64,000 nt of DNA from Cupriavidus basilensis (lineage in GTDB: Bacteria > Pseudomonadota > Gammaproteobacteria > Burkholderiales > Burkholderiaceae): assembly GCF_000832305.1 (NCBI RefSeq), contig NZ_CP010537.1, positions 1,240,001 to 1,304,000 of the forward strand. Direction: 5' to 3'. Below the pieces are notes generated by a model. It had not been told where the DNA came from and ran no database searches. It saw only the letters and a list, made by a program, of their open reading frames with translations. Both the position numbers and the translations under genes were made by a program. Of this stretch, positions 37,478-46,369 are shown in pieces (positions within the stretch are counted from its first letter, which is position 1; every line of letters begins with the position of its first letter).

Positions 37478-39470
37478 GGCCAAGCGCCTCGATCGGTTGC
37501 AGGCGCGCGGCGTTGCGCGCCGGCATATAGCCGAACACCACGCCGATCAGTGTCGAACACAGGAAGGCGCCGGCAACCGCGCCCGCGGAGAACACCATCT
37601 GCCATTGCGGGATCAGCAGCGCCAGCGCCAGCCCGACCAGGTAGGCCACGGTGGTGCCGATCACCCCGCCCAGCAGGCATACCAGCACGGCTTCGGTCAG
37701 GAATTGCATCAGCACGTCGCGCTGCCGGGCGCCCACGGCCATGCGGATGCCGATCTCGCGGGTGCGCTCGGTCACCGAGACCAGCATGATGTTCATCACG
37801 CCGATGCCGCCGACCAGCAGCGAGATCACGGCGACCGCCGACAAGAACAGCGTGAGCGCTTGCCCGGTGCGTTCCATGGTCTTGACGATGCTGTCCATGT
37901 TGTAGGTAAAGAAGTCCTTCTTGCCGTGGCGCAGCGTCAGCAGGCGCTCGATGGCTTGCTGGGCCGCCGCGCTGGGCTGGCCGTCGCGGATGCGCACGGA
38001 CAGCTCGTCGAAATGCGACTGGCCGAAGATGCGGCTGCCCGCGGTGGTGTAGGGCAGCCAGATATTGAGGCTGCTGCCGTTGTCGTCGAACATGGTCTTC
38101 TTCTCGCGCGCCACGCCGATCACCACGCAAGGCAGGTTGCCCACCAGGATGACCTGGCCCAGCGCGCTCAACGCATTGCCGAACAGCTTGCGGCGGGTCT
38201 TTTCGTCGATCACGGCCACTTGCGCGTGCCTGCGCAGCTCGTCCGGCAGGAAGGCCGCGCCTTGCGTCAGGCCCAGGCCACGCACGCGGAAGAAGCTGGC
38301 GCCCACGCCATGCACGGTGGCGTTGACATCGACGCTGCGGTACCTCAGCCGCTGGACCTTGCTGGTGATCGCGGTGGCGCTGTCCACATACGGCAGCGCG
38401 TGCAGGGCCTCGATATCGGCGGCCACCAGGGTGCGGATGCCGGCGGCGCGGTCGTCGCCAAAATCCTTGCCGGGGAAGATCTCGAGCGTGTTGGCGCCGA
38501 TGGCGCGGATATCGGCCATCACATAGCGCTTGGCGCCTTCGCCGATGGCCACGATCGACACCACGGAGGCGATGCCGATGATGATGCCCAGCATGGTCAG
38601 CGCGGTGCGCATGCGATGCGCCATCAAGGCGCCCCAGGCCATGGAAAAAGCCTCGGTGAAGCCCTGCCAGGCGCGTGCACGCCGCAGCGGGGCCTCGGCG
38701 TTGCCGCCGGCCCCCGGGGCCTGAGTGGCCGGCTTGGCTTGCACGAGGCCGCTGCCCGGCTCATCCTCGGCCTGCGGCGGCCGGTTGGCGCGGTCGGCCA
38801 CGATACGGCCGTCGGCGATCTCGATGATGCGCTCGGCGTTGCGCGCCAGTCCCATGTCGTGGGTGACGATGATCACCGTGTGGCCGAGCGCATGCAGCTC
38901 GCGCAGGATGGCCAGGACTTCCTTGCCGCTATGGCTGTCGAGCGCGCCCGTGGGCTCGTCCGCCAGGATCACCTGGCCGCCGTTGATCAGCGCGCGGGCA
39001 ATGCTCACGCGCTGCTGCTGGCCGCCGGAGAGCTGGGATGGGCGGTGCCCGGCGCGCTCGCCCAAGCCCAGCCGCTCCAGCAGTTGCAGCGCGCGGGCAC
39101 GGCGCGCGGCGCGGTCGGTGGCGGCGTAGATGGCCGGCATTTCCACGTTGTCCGCGGCGCAAAGCTGGGCCAGCAGATGGTAGCGCTGGAAGATAAAGCC
39201 GAAGCGCTCGCGGCGCAGGCGGGCCAGTGCGTCATCGTCCAGGGCCGCCACGTCCTGGCCTGCCACCAGGTAGCGCCCGGCGTTGGCCTGGTCCAGGCAG
39301 CCCAGGATGTTCATCAGCGTGGACTTGCCGGAGCCGGACGCGCCGACGATGGCGACCATCTCGCCCGCGCAGATGGCCAGGCTGACCTGGCGCAGCACGG
39401 GGATGTCCTGGTTGCCGGCGCGGAACGTGCGTTCCACATGCTGCAGCAGCAAGAGCGGGGCTTGCGTCAT
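37470..39470 (-). CDS. macB: MacB-type ABC efflux ATPase/permease
   Basis: A 666-residue fused ABC exporter. The nucleotide-binding domain is N-terminal (1-230): Walker A GASGSGKST, signature LSGGQQQR, Walker B ILADEPTGALD and a switch His in VTHDM. TM1 is about 285-305 (MLGIIIGIASVVSIVA), then a large periplasmic domain to about 530, and three C-terminal helices of the FtsX domain. With MacA and an outer-membrane factor it makes a mechanotransmission pump for macrolides, peptides or siderophores. The start overlaps the macA stop (ATGA). Confidence 0.94.
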   Translation of the reverse strand: MTQAPLLLLQHVERTFRAGNQDIPVLRQVSLAICAGEMVAIVGASGSGKSTLMNILGCLDQANAGRYLVAGQDVAALDDDALARLRRERFGFIFQRYHLLAQLCAADNVEMPAIYAATDRAARRARALQLLERLGLGERAGHRPSQLSGGQQQRVSIARALINGGQVILADEPTGALDSHSGKEVLAILRELHALGHTVIIVTHDMGLARNAERIIEIADGRIVADRANRPPQAEDEPGSGLVQAKPATQAPGAGGNAEAPLRRARAWQGFTEAFSMAWGALMAHRMRTALTMLGIIIGIASVVSIVAIGEGAKRYVMADIRAIGANTLEIFPGKDFGDDRAAGIRTLVAADIEALHALPYVDSATAITSKVQRLRYRSVDVNATVHGVGASFFRVRGLGLTQGAAFLPDELRRHAQVAVIDEKTRRKLFGNALSALGQVILVGNLPCVVIGVAREKKTMFDDNGSSLNIWLPYTTAGSRIFGQSHFDELSVRIRDGQPSAAAQQAIERLLTLRHGKKDFFTYNMDSIVKTMERTGQALTLFLSAVAVISLLVGGIGVMNIMLVSVTERTREIGIRMAVGARQRDVLMQFLTEAVLVCLLGGVIGTTVAYLVGLALALLIPQWQMVFSAGAVAGAFLCSTLIGVVFGYMPARNAARLQPIEALGHE

Positions 39471-40600
39471 GGCCTGGTCTCCGCGTTGACGACGCCGGCA
39501 TCGCCGGTGATGACGCGGTCGCCTTGCGTCAGGCCGCTGAGCACTTGCGCGTGCGCGCTGTTGCTCAGGCCGGTGCGCACCTGCACCGTCTCCACGCGCT
39601 GGTCCGGGCGCAGCACGCGGACTTCCATGCTGCCGTCCCGGCCGCGCGGCCCCAGCGCGGCCAGGGGCACCAGCAGCGTGTTCCTGGCTTCGCCCAGCAT
39701 GATGGCGACCTGCGCCGTCATATCGATGCGCAGCCTGCGGCCCGGATTGGGCACGTCGAACAACGCATTGAAGAACACGGCGTTGTTGATTTTCTCCGGC
39801 GACGGTTGAATGGCCTGCAGCGATGCGTGGTAGCGCCGGTCCGGCTCGCCCATGATGGTGAAGTAGACCGCCTGCCGGTCGGCGATGCGGATCACATCGG
39901 CCTCCGACACCTGCGCCTTGACGGTCATGGCATCCAGGTTGGCCAGCTTGAGGATGGTCGGTACCTGGTAGGACGCCACCACGGTCTGGCCCTCGAGCGT
40001 GGTGAGCGCCACCACCTCGCCGTCCATCGGCGCGACGATGCGGGTGTAGCCAAGGTCGATGCGGGCGGACTCTGCCTTGATGCTGAGCTGCGCGATATCG
40101 GCGTCCAGGGCGAGCAGCTCTGCCTCCAGCGAGCGCAGGTCGGCTTCGGCGATTTCAAGGTCCTGGCGCGAGGCCGCCTCCTGCGACTGCAGCTCGCGCT
40201 GGCGTTGCCAGTTCAGGCGGGCCTGGCGCAGGCGCGAGCGCTTGGCGTCACGCTGGGCCTTGCCGCTGGCCACGGCGGCATTTGCCTGGCGCAGCGCATT
40301 CTCCAGCAGCACCGGGTCGATCTGGGCCAGCAACTGGCCCTGCTTGACCTTGTCGCCGAGCTTCACCTTCAGCGATTTGAGCTGGCCATTGACCTGCGCG
40401 CCGACTTCAACCTGGCGGATGGGCTGCAATACGCCATTGGCCAGCACGGTGACTTCGAGGTCGCCGCGGGTGACGGTGGCGGTGATGTACTCGGGGTGCT
40501 TGCCGGGTGTCAGGCGCCAGGCCGCCAACGCAATGATGGCGGACAGGGTGAGCACGGCGATGATCAGGCCGTGCCTGCGGCGGTTTGGGGGATGAGCCAT
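39467..40600 (-). CDS. macA: MacA-type periplasmic adaptor (membrane fusion protein)
   Basis: A 377-residue adaptor: one N-terminal membrane anchor (about 12-29), lipoyl halves around GDLEVTVLANGVLQP and DLGYTRIVAPMDGEVV, a long alpha-helical hairpin (about 95-170) and beta-barrel and membrane-proximal domains. It couples the MacB ATPase to the outer-membrane factor. It is the first gene of the operon; its promoter must lie in the gap shared with the divergent MipA/OmpV gene. Confidence 0.93.
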   Translation of the reverse strand: MAHPPNRRRHGLIIAVLTLSAIIALAAWRLTPGKHPEYITATVTRGDLEVTVLANGVLQPIRQVEVGAQVNGQLKSLKVKLGDKVKQGQLLAQIDPVLLENALRQANAAVASGKAQRDAKRSRLRQARLNWQRQRELQSQEAASRQDLEIAEADLRSLEAELLALDADIAQLSIKAESARIDLGYTRIVAPMDGEVVALTTLEGQTVVASYQVPTILKLANLDAMTVKAQVSEADVIRIADRQAVYFTIMGEPDRRYHASLQAIQPSPEKINNAVFFNALFDVPNPGRRLRIDMTAQVAIMLGEARNTLLVPLAALGPRGRDGSMEVRVLRPDQRVETVQVRTGLSNSAHAQVLSGLTQGDRVITGDAGVVNAETRP

Positions 40601-41077
40601 TAGCGTTGCGGGGATCTACGGAAAAAGGATCAAGGTCAGGAGGCAATCTGCGGCGAATGTCTTGGGGAATAGGCGTAGAGGCTTATTCTTGAAATCAAAG
40701 GCTGTGGCGATGCATGAGGGGATTGTGAACGGACAGGCCTGCCGCGTCTGTGGGCAATCTATCCCCGCTTGTATGAAAGTGTGGCGATATGTGCGGCTTT
40801 GTCTTCGCGCCTGTGTTGGCGGCGCGCGCGGGGCGGTGGCTCGAAGATCCGGGCGCGCTTTGGCGGCGGGCGGACGGATCTCGCCGGGTGGATCGCATTG
40901 GTCTTGCCCGGCCAATGCGAATCGATTCTGGAGGCCAACGATTGCCCTGAAGCAGCGAAAATCAACTCAAGACAATTGCGCACAATTACGCACACTTTCG
41001 CGTCACTTTCCAACAGACACCGCTAGGCCCTGTCCCTAGACTCTGGGGCTTGATCCATGGGGGCTCAGGTGAATCGC
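40601..41077. other. Divergent control region, macA / mipA-like
   Basis: A 477-bp gap without a supported gene, noticeably more AT-rich at 40640-40720 and 40960-41030 than its neighbours. It must hold the promoters of the efflux operon (minus) and the MipA/OmpV gene (plus). No repeated operator was recognised. Confidence 0.4.
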
Positions 41078-41866
41078 ATGTTGAGAAGAAGATTGGAGAG
41101 ATCAATGTGGGCCGGCGCTTTTCTGGCCAGCGGCCTTGGCTGTGCCAGCGCGTATGCCGACAATGTCTACACGGTCGGACTGGGCCTGGGCGCCGCGCCG
41201 CGCTATGAGGGCAGCAACGAGTACCGGCTGATCGGCGGCCCGCTGTTCAGCGCGGAGTTCGGCAATGGGTTCTTCATCAGTCCGCTGCGCGGCGGCGCTG
41301 GCTACGGCCACACGTTCTCCAACGGCATGTTCGCGTCGTTTGGCCTCGACTACGACCTGGGCCGCACCGACAGCAAACGCTTCGACCTGCCGGGCTCCGA
41401 TCACCTGAAAGGCATGGGGCGGATCCCGGGTTCCCTGGTGGGGGCGTTGCAGGTCGGCATGCCGGTGTACGGCGCAGCCGTACTCAGCGTGACGCTCGAC
41501 GCGCCGATGACCAACCGCGACCGTGGCCTGAGCGGCCATATCGACCTGTCCGTGCCGGTGTACAAGGCCGGCAAGCACCTCGTCAGTGTCAGCCCCAGCC
41601 TGCATTTCGGCTCGCGCAAATACACCCAGACCTTCTACGGCGTGACCGATGCGCAAGCCGCGAACAGCCAGTTCCGCCCCTACACCACCAAGGCGGGATT
41701 CGACCGCGCCAGCGTGGCCGTGTCCTGGGAATACGAGATATCGCCCTCCTGGTCGGTAAACAGCACGGTGGCCGTGACCCGCTTGCTGGGTGACAGCGCC
41801 AACAGCCCGATCGTGCAGTCGAAACAGTCGTTCGTTGGCCTGGCTGCACTCAAGTACCGCTTCTAG
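41078..41866 (+). CDS. MipA/OmpV family outer-membrane protein
   Basis: A 262-residue beta-barrel outer-membrane protein. A signal peptide (through GCASAYA, about residue 28) is followed by the family start NVYTVGLGLGAAPRYEGSNEYR, alternating beta strands and the terminal aromatic ALKYRF typical of Bam substrates. The ATG at 41078 is chosen for the best signal peptide; the ATG at 41057 would add seven residues. MipA scaffolds murein enzymes in E. coli, but many relatives are linked to solute or antibiotic responses. It is divergent from the MacAB operon. Confidence 0.88.
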   Translation: MLRRRLERSMWAGAFLASGLGCASAYADNVYTVGLGLGAAPRYEGSNEYRLIGGPLFSAEFGNGFFISPLRGGAGYGHTFSNGMFASFGLDYDLGRTDSKRFDLPGSDHLKGMGRIPGSLVGALQVGMPVYGAAVLSVTLDAPMTNRDRGLSGHIDLSVPVYKAGKHLVSVSPSLHFGSRKYTQTFYGVTDAQAANSQFRPYTTKAGFDRASVAVSWEYEISPSWSVNSTVAVTRLLGDSANSPIVQSKQSFVGLAALKYRF

Positions 41867-41920
41867 CCGCACCGGCTGCGTAACTCCGTTCTGCTTTGCT
41901 CCTGTTCGCCGAGGGAAGAC

Positions 41921-42661
41921 ATGACACCGCGAATCCCCATCCTGATGTACCACCAGATCGATGCGCCGCCGCCGCGCGGCACACCGATGCGCAGCCTTGT
42001 GGTGGCCGCGCGCGATTTCTCCTGGCAGATGCGCCTGCTCCGGCTGATGGGCTATCGCGGCCTGGCCTTGCGCGACCTGCTGCCCTACCTGCGCGGCGAG
42101 AAGGCCGGCAAGGTGGTGGGCATCACGCTGGACGACGGCTACCGGAACAACCTGGAGCATGCGCTGCCAGTGCTGCAGCGTTGCGGGTTCAGCGCTACCT
42201 GCTATGCGGTCAGCAGCCTGGTGGGCAGGACCAATGCCTGGGACACGGCCATTGGCGTGCCGCAGACGCCGCTGATGACCGTGCCGGAACTGCGCACCTG
42301 GACCCGTGCGGGCATGGAAGTCGGCGCGCATACGCGCACCCATGTGGACCTGACCAGGATGGATGGCGATGCCGCGCGCGACCAGATCGCGGGCAGCAAG
42401 CTCGCGCTGCAAGATGCGCTCGGCGTGCCGGTCCGGCACTTCTGCTATCCCTATGGCGCATTCAATCAACCCGTCGCCGACCTGGTGCGGGAAGCCGGCT
42501 ACCACAGTGCGGTGACCACGCAGCGCGGCCGCGCCGCGATCGGCGGCAACCTGTTCGGCCTGCCGCGCGTGCTGGTCGCGCGGTCCTCGCATGCCGGGCA
42601 TGTCTTGCTGAAGCTGGCGACTGCCTATGAAGATCGCCGCGGCGCGGAGGTAGTGTCATGA
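41921..42661 (+). CDS. Polysaccharide deacetylase (NodB domain)
   Basis: A 246-residue carbohydrate esterase family 4 protein. The metal triad motifs are clear: TLDDGY (catalytic and metal Asp) and the HTRTH motif, with CYPYGAF as motif 3. No signal peptide is seen, so it acts in the cytoplasm or is exported another way. It removes N-acetyl groups from a sugar polymer or precursor. Its stop overlaps the glycosyltransferase start (ATGA), so the two work together, probably in surface glycan synthesis. Confidence 0.9.
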   Translation: MTPRIPILMYHQIDAPPPRGTPMRSLVVAARDFSWQMRLLRLMGYRGLALRDLLPYLRGEKAGKVVGITLDDGYRNNLEHALPVLQRCGFSATCYAVSSLVGRTNAWDTAIGVPQTPLMTVPELRTWTRAGMEVGAHTRTHVDLTRMDGDAARDQIAGSKLALQDALGVPVRHFCYPYGAFNQPVADLVREAGYHSAVTTQRGRAAIGGNLFGLPRVLVARSSHAGHVLLKLATAYEDRRGAEVVS

Positions 42662-43863
42662 TGCATGCTGACCGGGTCGCCGCGCTGTCCGCCGGCCAGC
42701 TGCGGGTGCTGGTGCTGAACTCCCGGCTGGATGGCGGCGGCATCGATTCGCACACGCTGTCGCTGTGCCGGGCCCTGCGGATGCAGGATTGCCTGGTGAG
42801 CCTGGCCGCGCCGGCGCGCGCCCGCTGGATCGACGCGGCGCAGGCCATGCCCGGCATCCAGGTGCTCGCGCTGGATGCCGGGCGAGCGGTCTGGCCGCTG
42901 GCGCTGTCACGCTATATCCGCGAGCAGCGCATCGATGTCATCCACGCGCATCACGGGCGCGATTACTGGGTAGCGATCGCGGCCTGGATGCTGTCCGGGC
43001 GAACCGCATCGGTGGTGGTGACGCGCCACCTGATGACCCAGCTCAAGGAGCGCACGCGCCGCTACCTGGCGGCGTTCTCCAACGTGATCGCGGTGTCCGA
43101 TGCGGTGCAGGAGTCGCTGCGCCGGGTCGATCCGGAGCGTGCCCTGCGGCTGCGGCGGATCTACTGCGGGATCGACACCGAGCGCTTTCGCCGCATCGCC
43201 ATGCGCGGCGATCGCGTGCGCGAGGCCCTTGGGCTGCCGCAGCACGCGTGGGTCTACGCGATGATCGGCGGGGCGCAGCGGCCCGACGGAAAGGGGCAAT
43301 TCTACTTCGTCAAGGCTGCGGCGAAGGTGCTGGCACGGCATCCGCATGCGCATTTCCTTTGCGTCGGCGAAGGCGACCTGATCCCGCAGTTGCGCCGCCA
43401 GGCGCAGGCGCTGGGCCTGGCCGGGCACATCCACTTCCTGCCGTTCGAGCATGATGTGGCGTCGCTGATGCAGGCGATCGATGTGCTGGTGCATCCGGCC
43501 GTGGGCAGCGAGGCGCTGGGGTTGGTGATACTGGAAGCGCTGAGCTGCAGCAAGCCAGTGATTGCCACCGCGCTGGACGGGATCCCCGAGACCTTTCTTG
43601 ACGGTGCGCACGGCGTGCTGGTTCCGCCGCGCGACACGCATGCCCTGGCGCAGGCCATGTGCCAGCTGGCGGCGGACCCCGGGCGCGCGGCCCGCATGGG
43701 GCGGCGCGGGCGCGGCTGGGTGGAGGTGAACTTCTCGCTGGCCTCGCTCGGGCGCGAAACCGTGCAGTTGTACCGGGACTGCGTGACGGCGGCGCGGCAT
43801 CGGGACAGGGCGCGCATCGCGCAAAGCGGGCAGGCCGCGCGGGCAACGTCGGAGCGGACCTGA
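42658..43863 (+). CDS. GT4 family glycosyltransferase
   Basis: A 401-residue retaining glycosyltransferase of GT-B fold. The N-terminal domain has the GGGIDSHTLSL glycine loop; the C-terminal nucleotide-sugar domain has MIGGAQRPDGKGQ, FLCVGEGD and the E-x7-E motif in SEALGLVILEALSC. It starts with an ATGATG inside the deacetylase stop. The C-terminal 30 residues are basic and low complexity. The pair could build or modify an exopolysaccharide or lipopolysaccharide. No other glycan gene is near. Confidence 0.9.
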   Translation: MMHADRVAALSAGQLRVLVLNSRLDGGGIDSHTLSLCRALRMQDCLVSLAAPARARWIDAAQAMPGIQVLALDAGRAVWPLALSRYIREQRIDVIHAHHGRDYWVAIAAWMLSGRTASVVVTRHLMTQLKERTRRYLAAFSNVIAVSDAVQESLRRVDPERALRLRRIYCGIDTERFRRIAMRGDRVREALGLPQHAWVYAMIGGAQRPDGKGQFYFVKAAAKVLARHPHAHFLCVGEGDLIPQLRRQAQALGLAGHIHFLPFEHDVASLMQAIDVLVHPAVGSEALGLVILEALSCSKPVIATALDGIPETFLDGAHGVLVPPRDTHALAQAMCQLAADPGRAARMGRRGRGWVEVNFSLASLGRETVQLYRDCVTAARHRDRARIAQSGQAARATSERT

Positions 43864-43900
43864 AACGGTGCGTTTCGGCACCAGGGTGGGGACAGTCGTC

Positions 43901-43924
43901 TATACTTGTCAGCATGCTAACAAG
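43901..43924 (+). promoter_or_regulatory. picR promoter -10 and operator
   Basis: A TATACT -10-like hexamer (43901-43906) runs into the near-perfect 20-bp palindrome CTTGTCAGCATGCTAACAAG (43905-43924), whose core TCAGCATGCTAA matches the motif found before every pic-island unit. The operator overlaps the -10 and start point, 14 bp before the MarR start codon, which fits autorepression. Confidence 0.7.
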
Positions 43925-43937
43925 TTTGGTGAGTTGA

Positions 43938-44468
43938 ATGTCCTCTGCAAAACGTCAAACGACGCGCTCCGCTGCTCCGATCGAGGATCCGGTGCAGTCC
44001 GAAGCGGACCCGGCCAAGGAGCTGCTCTGGGCGCGGCCCGGCTTCCTGGTGCGTCGCCTGCACCAGATCCACGTGGCCATGTTTTTCGAGGAATGCAAGT
44101 CTCCCAGCATCACGCCGGTGCAGTACGCCATCCTGACGGTATTGTCCGTGCTGCCGGGGCTGGACCAGACCGCGTTGGGGCAGGAAGTTGGTTTTGACCG
44201 CACCACTACCGCCGACGTGGTGCGCCGGCTGGAAGAACGTGGCCTGGTCGAGCGCAAGGACAATCCGGCCGACCGCCGCATGCGCCACGTGCACCTGACC
44301 AAGGAAGGGCAAACCGTGGTGGCGTCGCTGCGCGCGGACATGGAGCGTGCGCAGGAGCGCATGCTGGCACCGCTGCGCCCGGCGCAGCGCAAGGTGTTCA
44401 TGGACTTGCTGTCGACGCTGGTCGAGGCCAACAACGACTATAGCCGCACCGTGTTGCGCATCATGTAG
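43938..44468 (+). CDS. picR: MarR family regulator of the picolinate island (PicR/NicR-like)
   Basis: A 176-residue MarR repressor. The winged-helix core runs from about 55 to 125: PSITPVQYAILTVLSVLPG, TALGQEVGFDRTTTADVVRR and ERKDNPADRRMRHVHLT. The N-terminal RPGFLVRRLHQIHVAMFFEE is like NicR of nicotinate degraders and PicR of Alcaligenes. Loss of repression on binding a pyridine acid or intermediate is known for this group. The gene has its own operator, and nine copies of the motif across the island imply it is the local master repressor. It is convergent with the Rieske genes. Confidence 0.88.
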   Translation: MSSAKRQTTRSAAPIEDPVQSEADPAKELLWARPGFLVRRLHQIHVAMFFEECKSPSITPVQYAILTVLSVLPGLDQTALGQEVGFDRTTTADVVRRLEERGLVERKDNPADRRMRHVHLTKEGQTVVASLRADMERAQERMLAPLRPAQRKVFMDLLSTLVEANNDYSRTVLRIM

Positions 44469-44475
44469 GGACAGC

Positions 44476-44496
44476 GCGCCGGCATGGCGCCGGCGC
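44476..44496. terminator. Hairpin between convergent picR and Rieske genes
   Basis: A perfect 8-bp GC stem, GCGCCGGC (44476-44483) with GCCGGCGC (44489-44496), and loop ATGGC, lies in the 43-bp gap between two convergent transcripts. There is no T tract on either strand, so it is a probable but unproven bidirectional stop. Confidence 0.5.
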
Positions 44497-44511
44497 CTGG
44501 ACTACACCTGC

Positions 44512-45060
44512 TCATACCGGATAGACCAGGTCGTTGGCGATGATGGTGGTGTCGTACACGACCTGGCGCTCGGCCAGCAGCAGCTTGCCCTCGATGCGGG
44601 CGAAGCGGTCGTGATACGTGCCCGCCATGTGGATGGTGGTGGGACCCTCGACCAGCGTTTGCAGCAGCAGGAAGCTGGCCTGCGCCTGGATCTCGCCATA
44701 CTCGCTTTCATCGGTGACGCGCGTATTGGTGACGAGGTGCAGCATATAGCGCGGCGCGAACATCTGGGTGCGCGCAATCGCCACCGCCCGGTCGTGCATC
44801 ATGCCGCGGCCTTCGGCATAGACCAGCCCCACCGGCAGCCCGAGTTCCACGTTCTCCCGTGCGGTGACGCGGTAGATGCAATCCTCGGTAAAGAACTCGG
44901 GCCACGTTTCCACCATGCCGGCATCGAGCACGGCGCAGTATTCGCTGTGGAAGGCGTCGATCTCCATGCGCAGCGCTTGCGCGCGCGCGGGGGCCAGCTT
45001 GCAGGGGCGAAAGAGGCTATGGGCCATCGGTGTCATGGTTGGGGTGATTGTCAGTGTCAT
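44512..45060 (-). CDS. Rieske hydroxylase small (beta) subunit, PicB component
   Basis: A 182-residue ring-hydroxylating dioxygenase beta subunit of the NTF2-like fold, with FHSEYCAVLDAG, FFTEDCIYRVTAREN and the C-terminal AERQVVYDTTIIANDLVYPV (strands packing on alpha). It is structural in the alpha-beta hydroxylase. It is last in the minus-strand order ferredoxin - reductase - alpha - beta, 5 bp after alpha. The start at 45060 has no strong ribosome site, so it may rely on coupling; ATGs at 45036 and 45027 are alternatives. The four-component set matches the 6-hydroxypicolinate 3-monooxygenase of the pic pathway. Confidence 0.9.
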   Translation of the reverse strand: MTLTITPTMTPMAHSLFRPCKLAPARAQALRMEIDAFHSEYCAVLDAGMVETWPEFFTEDCIYRVTARENVELGLPVGLVYAEGRGMMHDRAVAIARTQMFAPRYMLHLVTNTRVTDESEYGEIQAQASFLLLQTLVEGPTTIHMAGTYHDRFARIEGKLLLAERQVVYDTTIIANDLVYPV

Positions 45061-45065
45061 GCGGC

Positions 45066-46355
45066 TCAGAACCCCATCACGCTGCGGTAGTACTGGTACA
45101 TGGCGCGGATCGCGGACTCCGAGATCAGCGAGTTGGCGGTGCCCACGTGTCCGGGATCGAGCTTCAGCACATTGCGCTCGGTGCTGGAGCGGCGCACGCC
45201 CTCCTGCACGAACTTCATCGCCTCGTTGTCCTCCAGGCCAAGGAAGCCGGCCGGGCCCATCAGGTTGCCCTGGCGCAGGCGGTGGCGCGTCATCTCCTCG
45301 GTGTCGTCCTCATAGCCGAACATGGTCCACTGCATCAGCATGCTGTCCGGGCCGTTGGGCACGATCTGGCGCACGCCCAGCGTGTTCATCTCGCGCTGCA
45401 CGATCAGGTTCGGCCAGATGGTCTGCATGGTGACGGACCACGGCGAATCGAACTCCTTGATGTACTCGAGGAAGCGGTCGTCCTGCAGGCGCATGCCTTC
45501 GTGGTAGGAGCGCATCTCCTTCTTGTTCTCGTCGCTCACCGCCGCGTACTTGTCTTCCTTCTTGGCCGAGGCCATGGTGCCGTGGCGGCCGTGCACCGGG
45601 TCCGCGATCATGGCGGAGTCGTTGCCGGCGACCAGCAGGCCAAACACCACCAGGAAGGAGTGCAGCAGCGTGGCGTGGTACGGGTCCTTCAGGTTCTCGT
45701 GGTACATCTTCCAGTTGCAGGGCAACTCGTTCTTGTAGTACCCGAGGATCTTGAGCGGCTTGCCGTTGAACACCACGTCGAAATCCTTGAGGATTTCCGG
45801 CGTCATATACACGTCCAGCGGTTCCATGTCGTTGGCGTAGGAGGCGAAGATCACTCCGTTGCGCGTGGCCACGTTCAGCTTCACCAGGCCATGGTCTTCA
45901 TTGCGGAAGTCCTTGGGCATGCCGCCGGCACGATTCACGCCGCGCTTGAACGGCACACCCTGCAGGTTGCCTTTCAGGTCGTAGGACCACTGGTGATACG
46001 GGCAGACGAACTCCTTGGCGTTGCCCTGGCCATGCCGGCAGAACTCCGCGCCGCGGTGTGCACAGCGGTTCTCGAAGACATTGACGCTGCCGTCTTCAGC
46101 GCGCGCCACGACCACGGGTGTCGGCCCGACGTAAGAGCGCTTGAAGTCGCCCGGGTTGGGAATCTCGGCCTCGAGCGCGACGAAATTCCATGAGCGGCCG
46201 CGGAAGATCTTCTCCAGTTCCAGGTCGTACACGGCATTGCTGGTGTACACCCAGTCCGGGATGAAATGCAGGGCGTCCTCCGGCCACTGGCAGGCGGCCA
46301 GTTCGGCATCCTTGGCGCGCGGCGTGCGGTTGATGACCGCATGGGTCTGGTACAT
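45066..46355 (-). CDS. Rieske hydroxylase large (alpha) subunit, PicB component
   Basis: A 429-residue oxygenase alpha subunit. The Rieske cluster ligands are Cys98 and His100 (RCAHRG) and Cys118 and His121 (CPYHQW). The mononuclear iron region reads ENLKDPYHATLLH with bridging Asp224 and ligands His227 and His232. It hydroxylates the ring of an aromatic acid using electrons from the adjacent ferredoxin and reductase. By analogy with PicB it should convert 6-hydroxypicolinate to 3,6-dihydroxypicolinate. GAGGAA precedes the ATG at 46355. Benzoate- or salicylate-type hydroxylase activity cannot be excluded by sequence alone, but the island context argues for a pyridine substrate. Confidence 0.9.
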   Translation of the reverse strand: MYQTHAVINRTPRAKDAELAACQWPEDALHFIPDWVYTSNAVYDLELEKIFRGRSWNFVALEAEIPNPGDFKRSYVGPTPVVVARAEDGSVNVFENRCAHRGAEFCRHGQGNAKEFVCPYHQWSYDLKGNLQGVPFKRGVNRAGGMPKDFRNEDHGLVKLNVATRNGVIFASYANDMEPLDVYMTPEILKDFDVVFNGKPLKILGYYKNELPCNWKMYHENLKDPYHATLLHSFLVVFGLLVAGNDSAMIADPVHGRHGTMASAKKEDKYAAVSDENKKEMRSYHEGMRLQDDRFLEYIKEFDSPWSVTMQTIWPNLIVQREMNTLGVRQIVPNGPDSMLMQWTMFGYEDDTEEMTRHRLRQGNLMGPAGFLGLEDNEAMKFVQEGVRRSSTERNVLKLDPGHVGTANSLISESAIRAMYQYYRSVMGF

Positions 46356-46369
46356 GTTTCGTTCCTCGT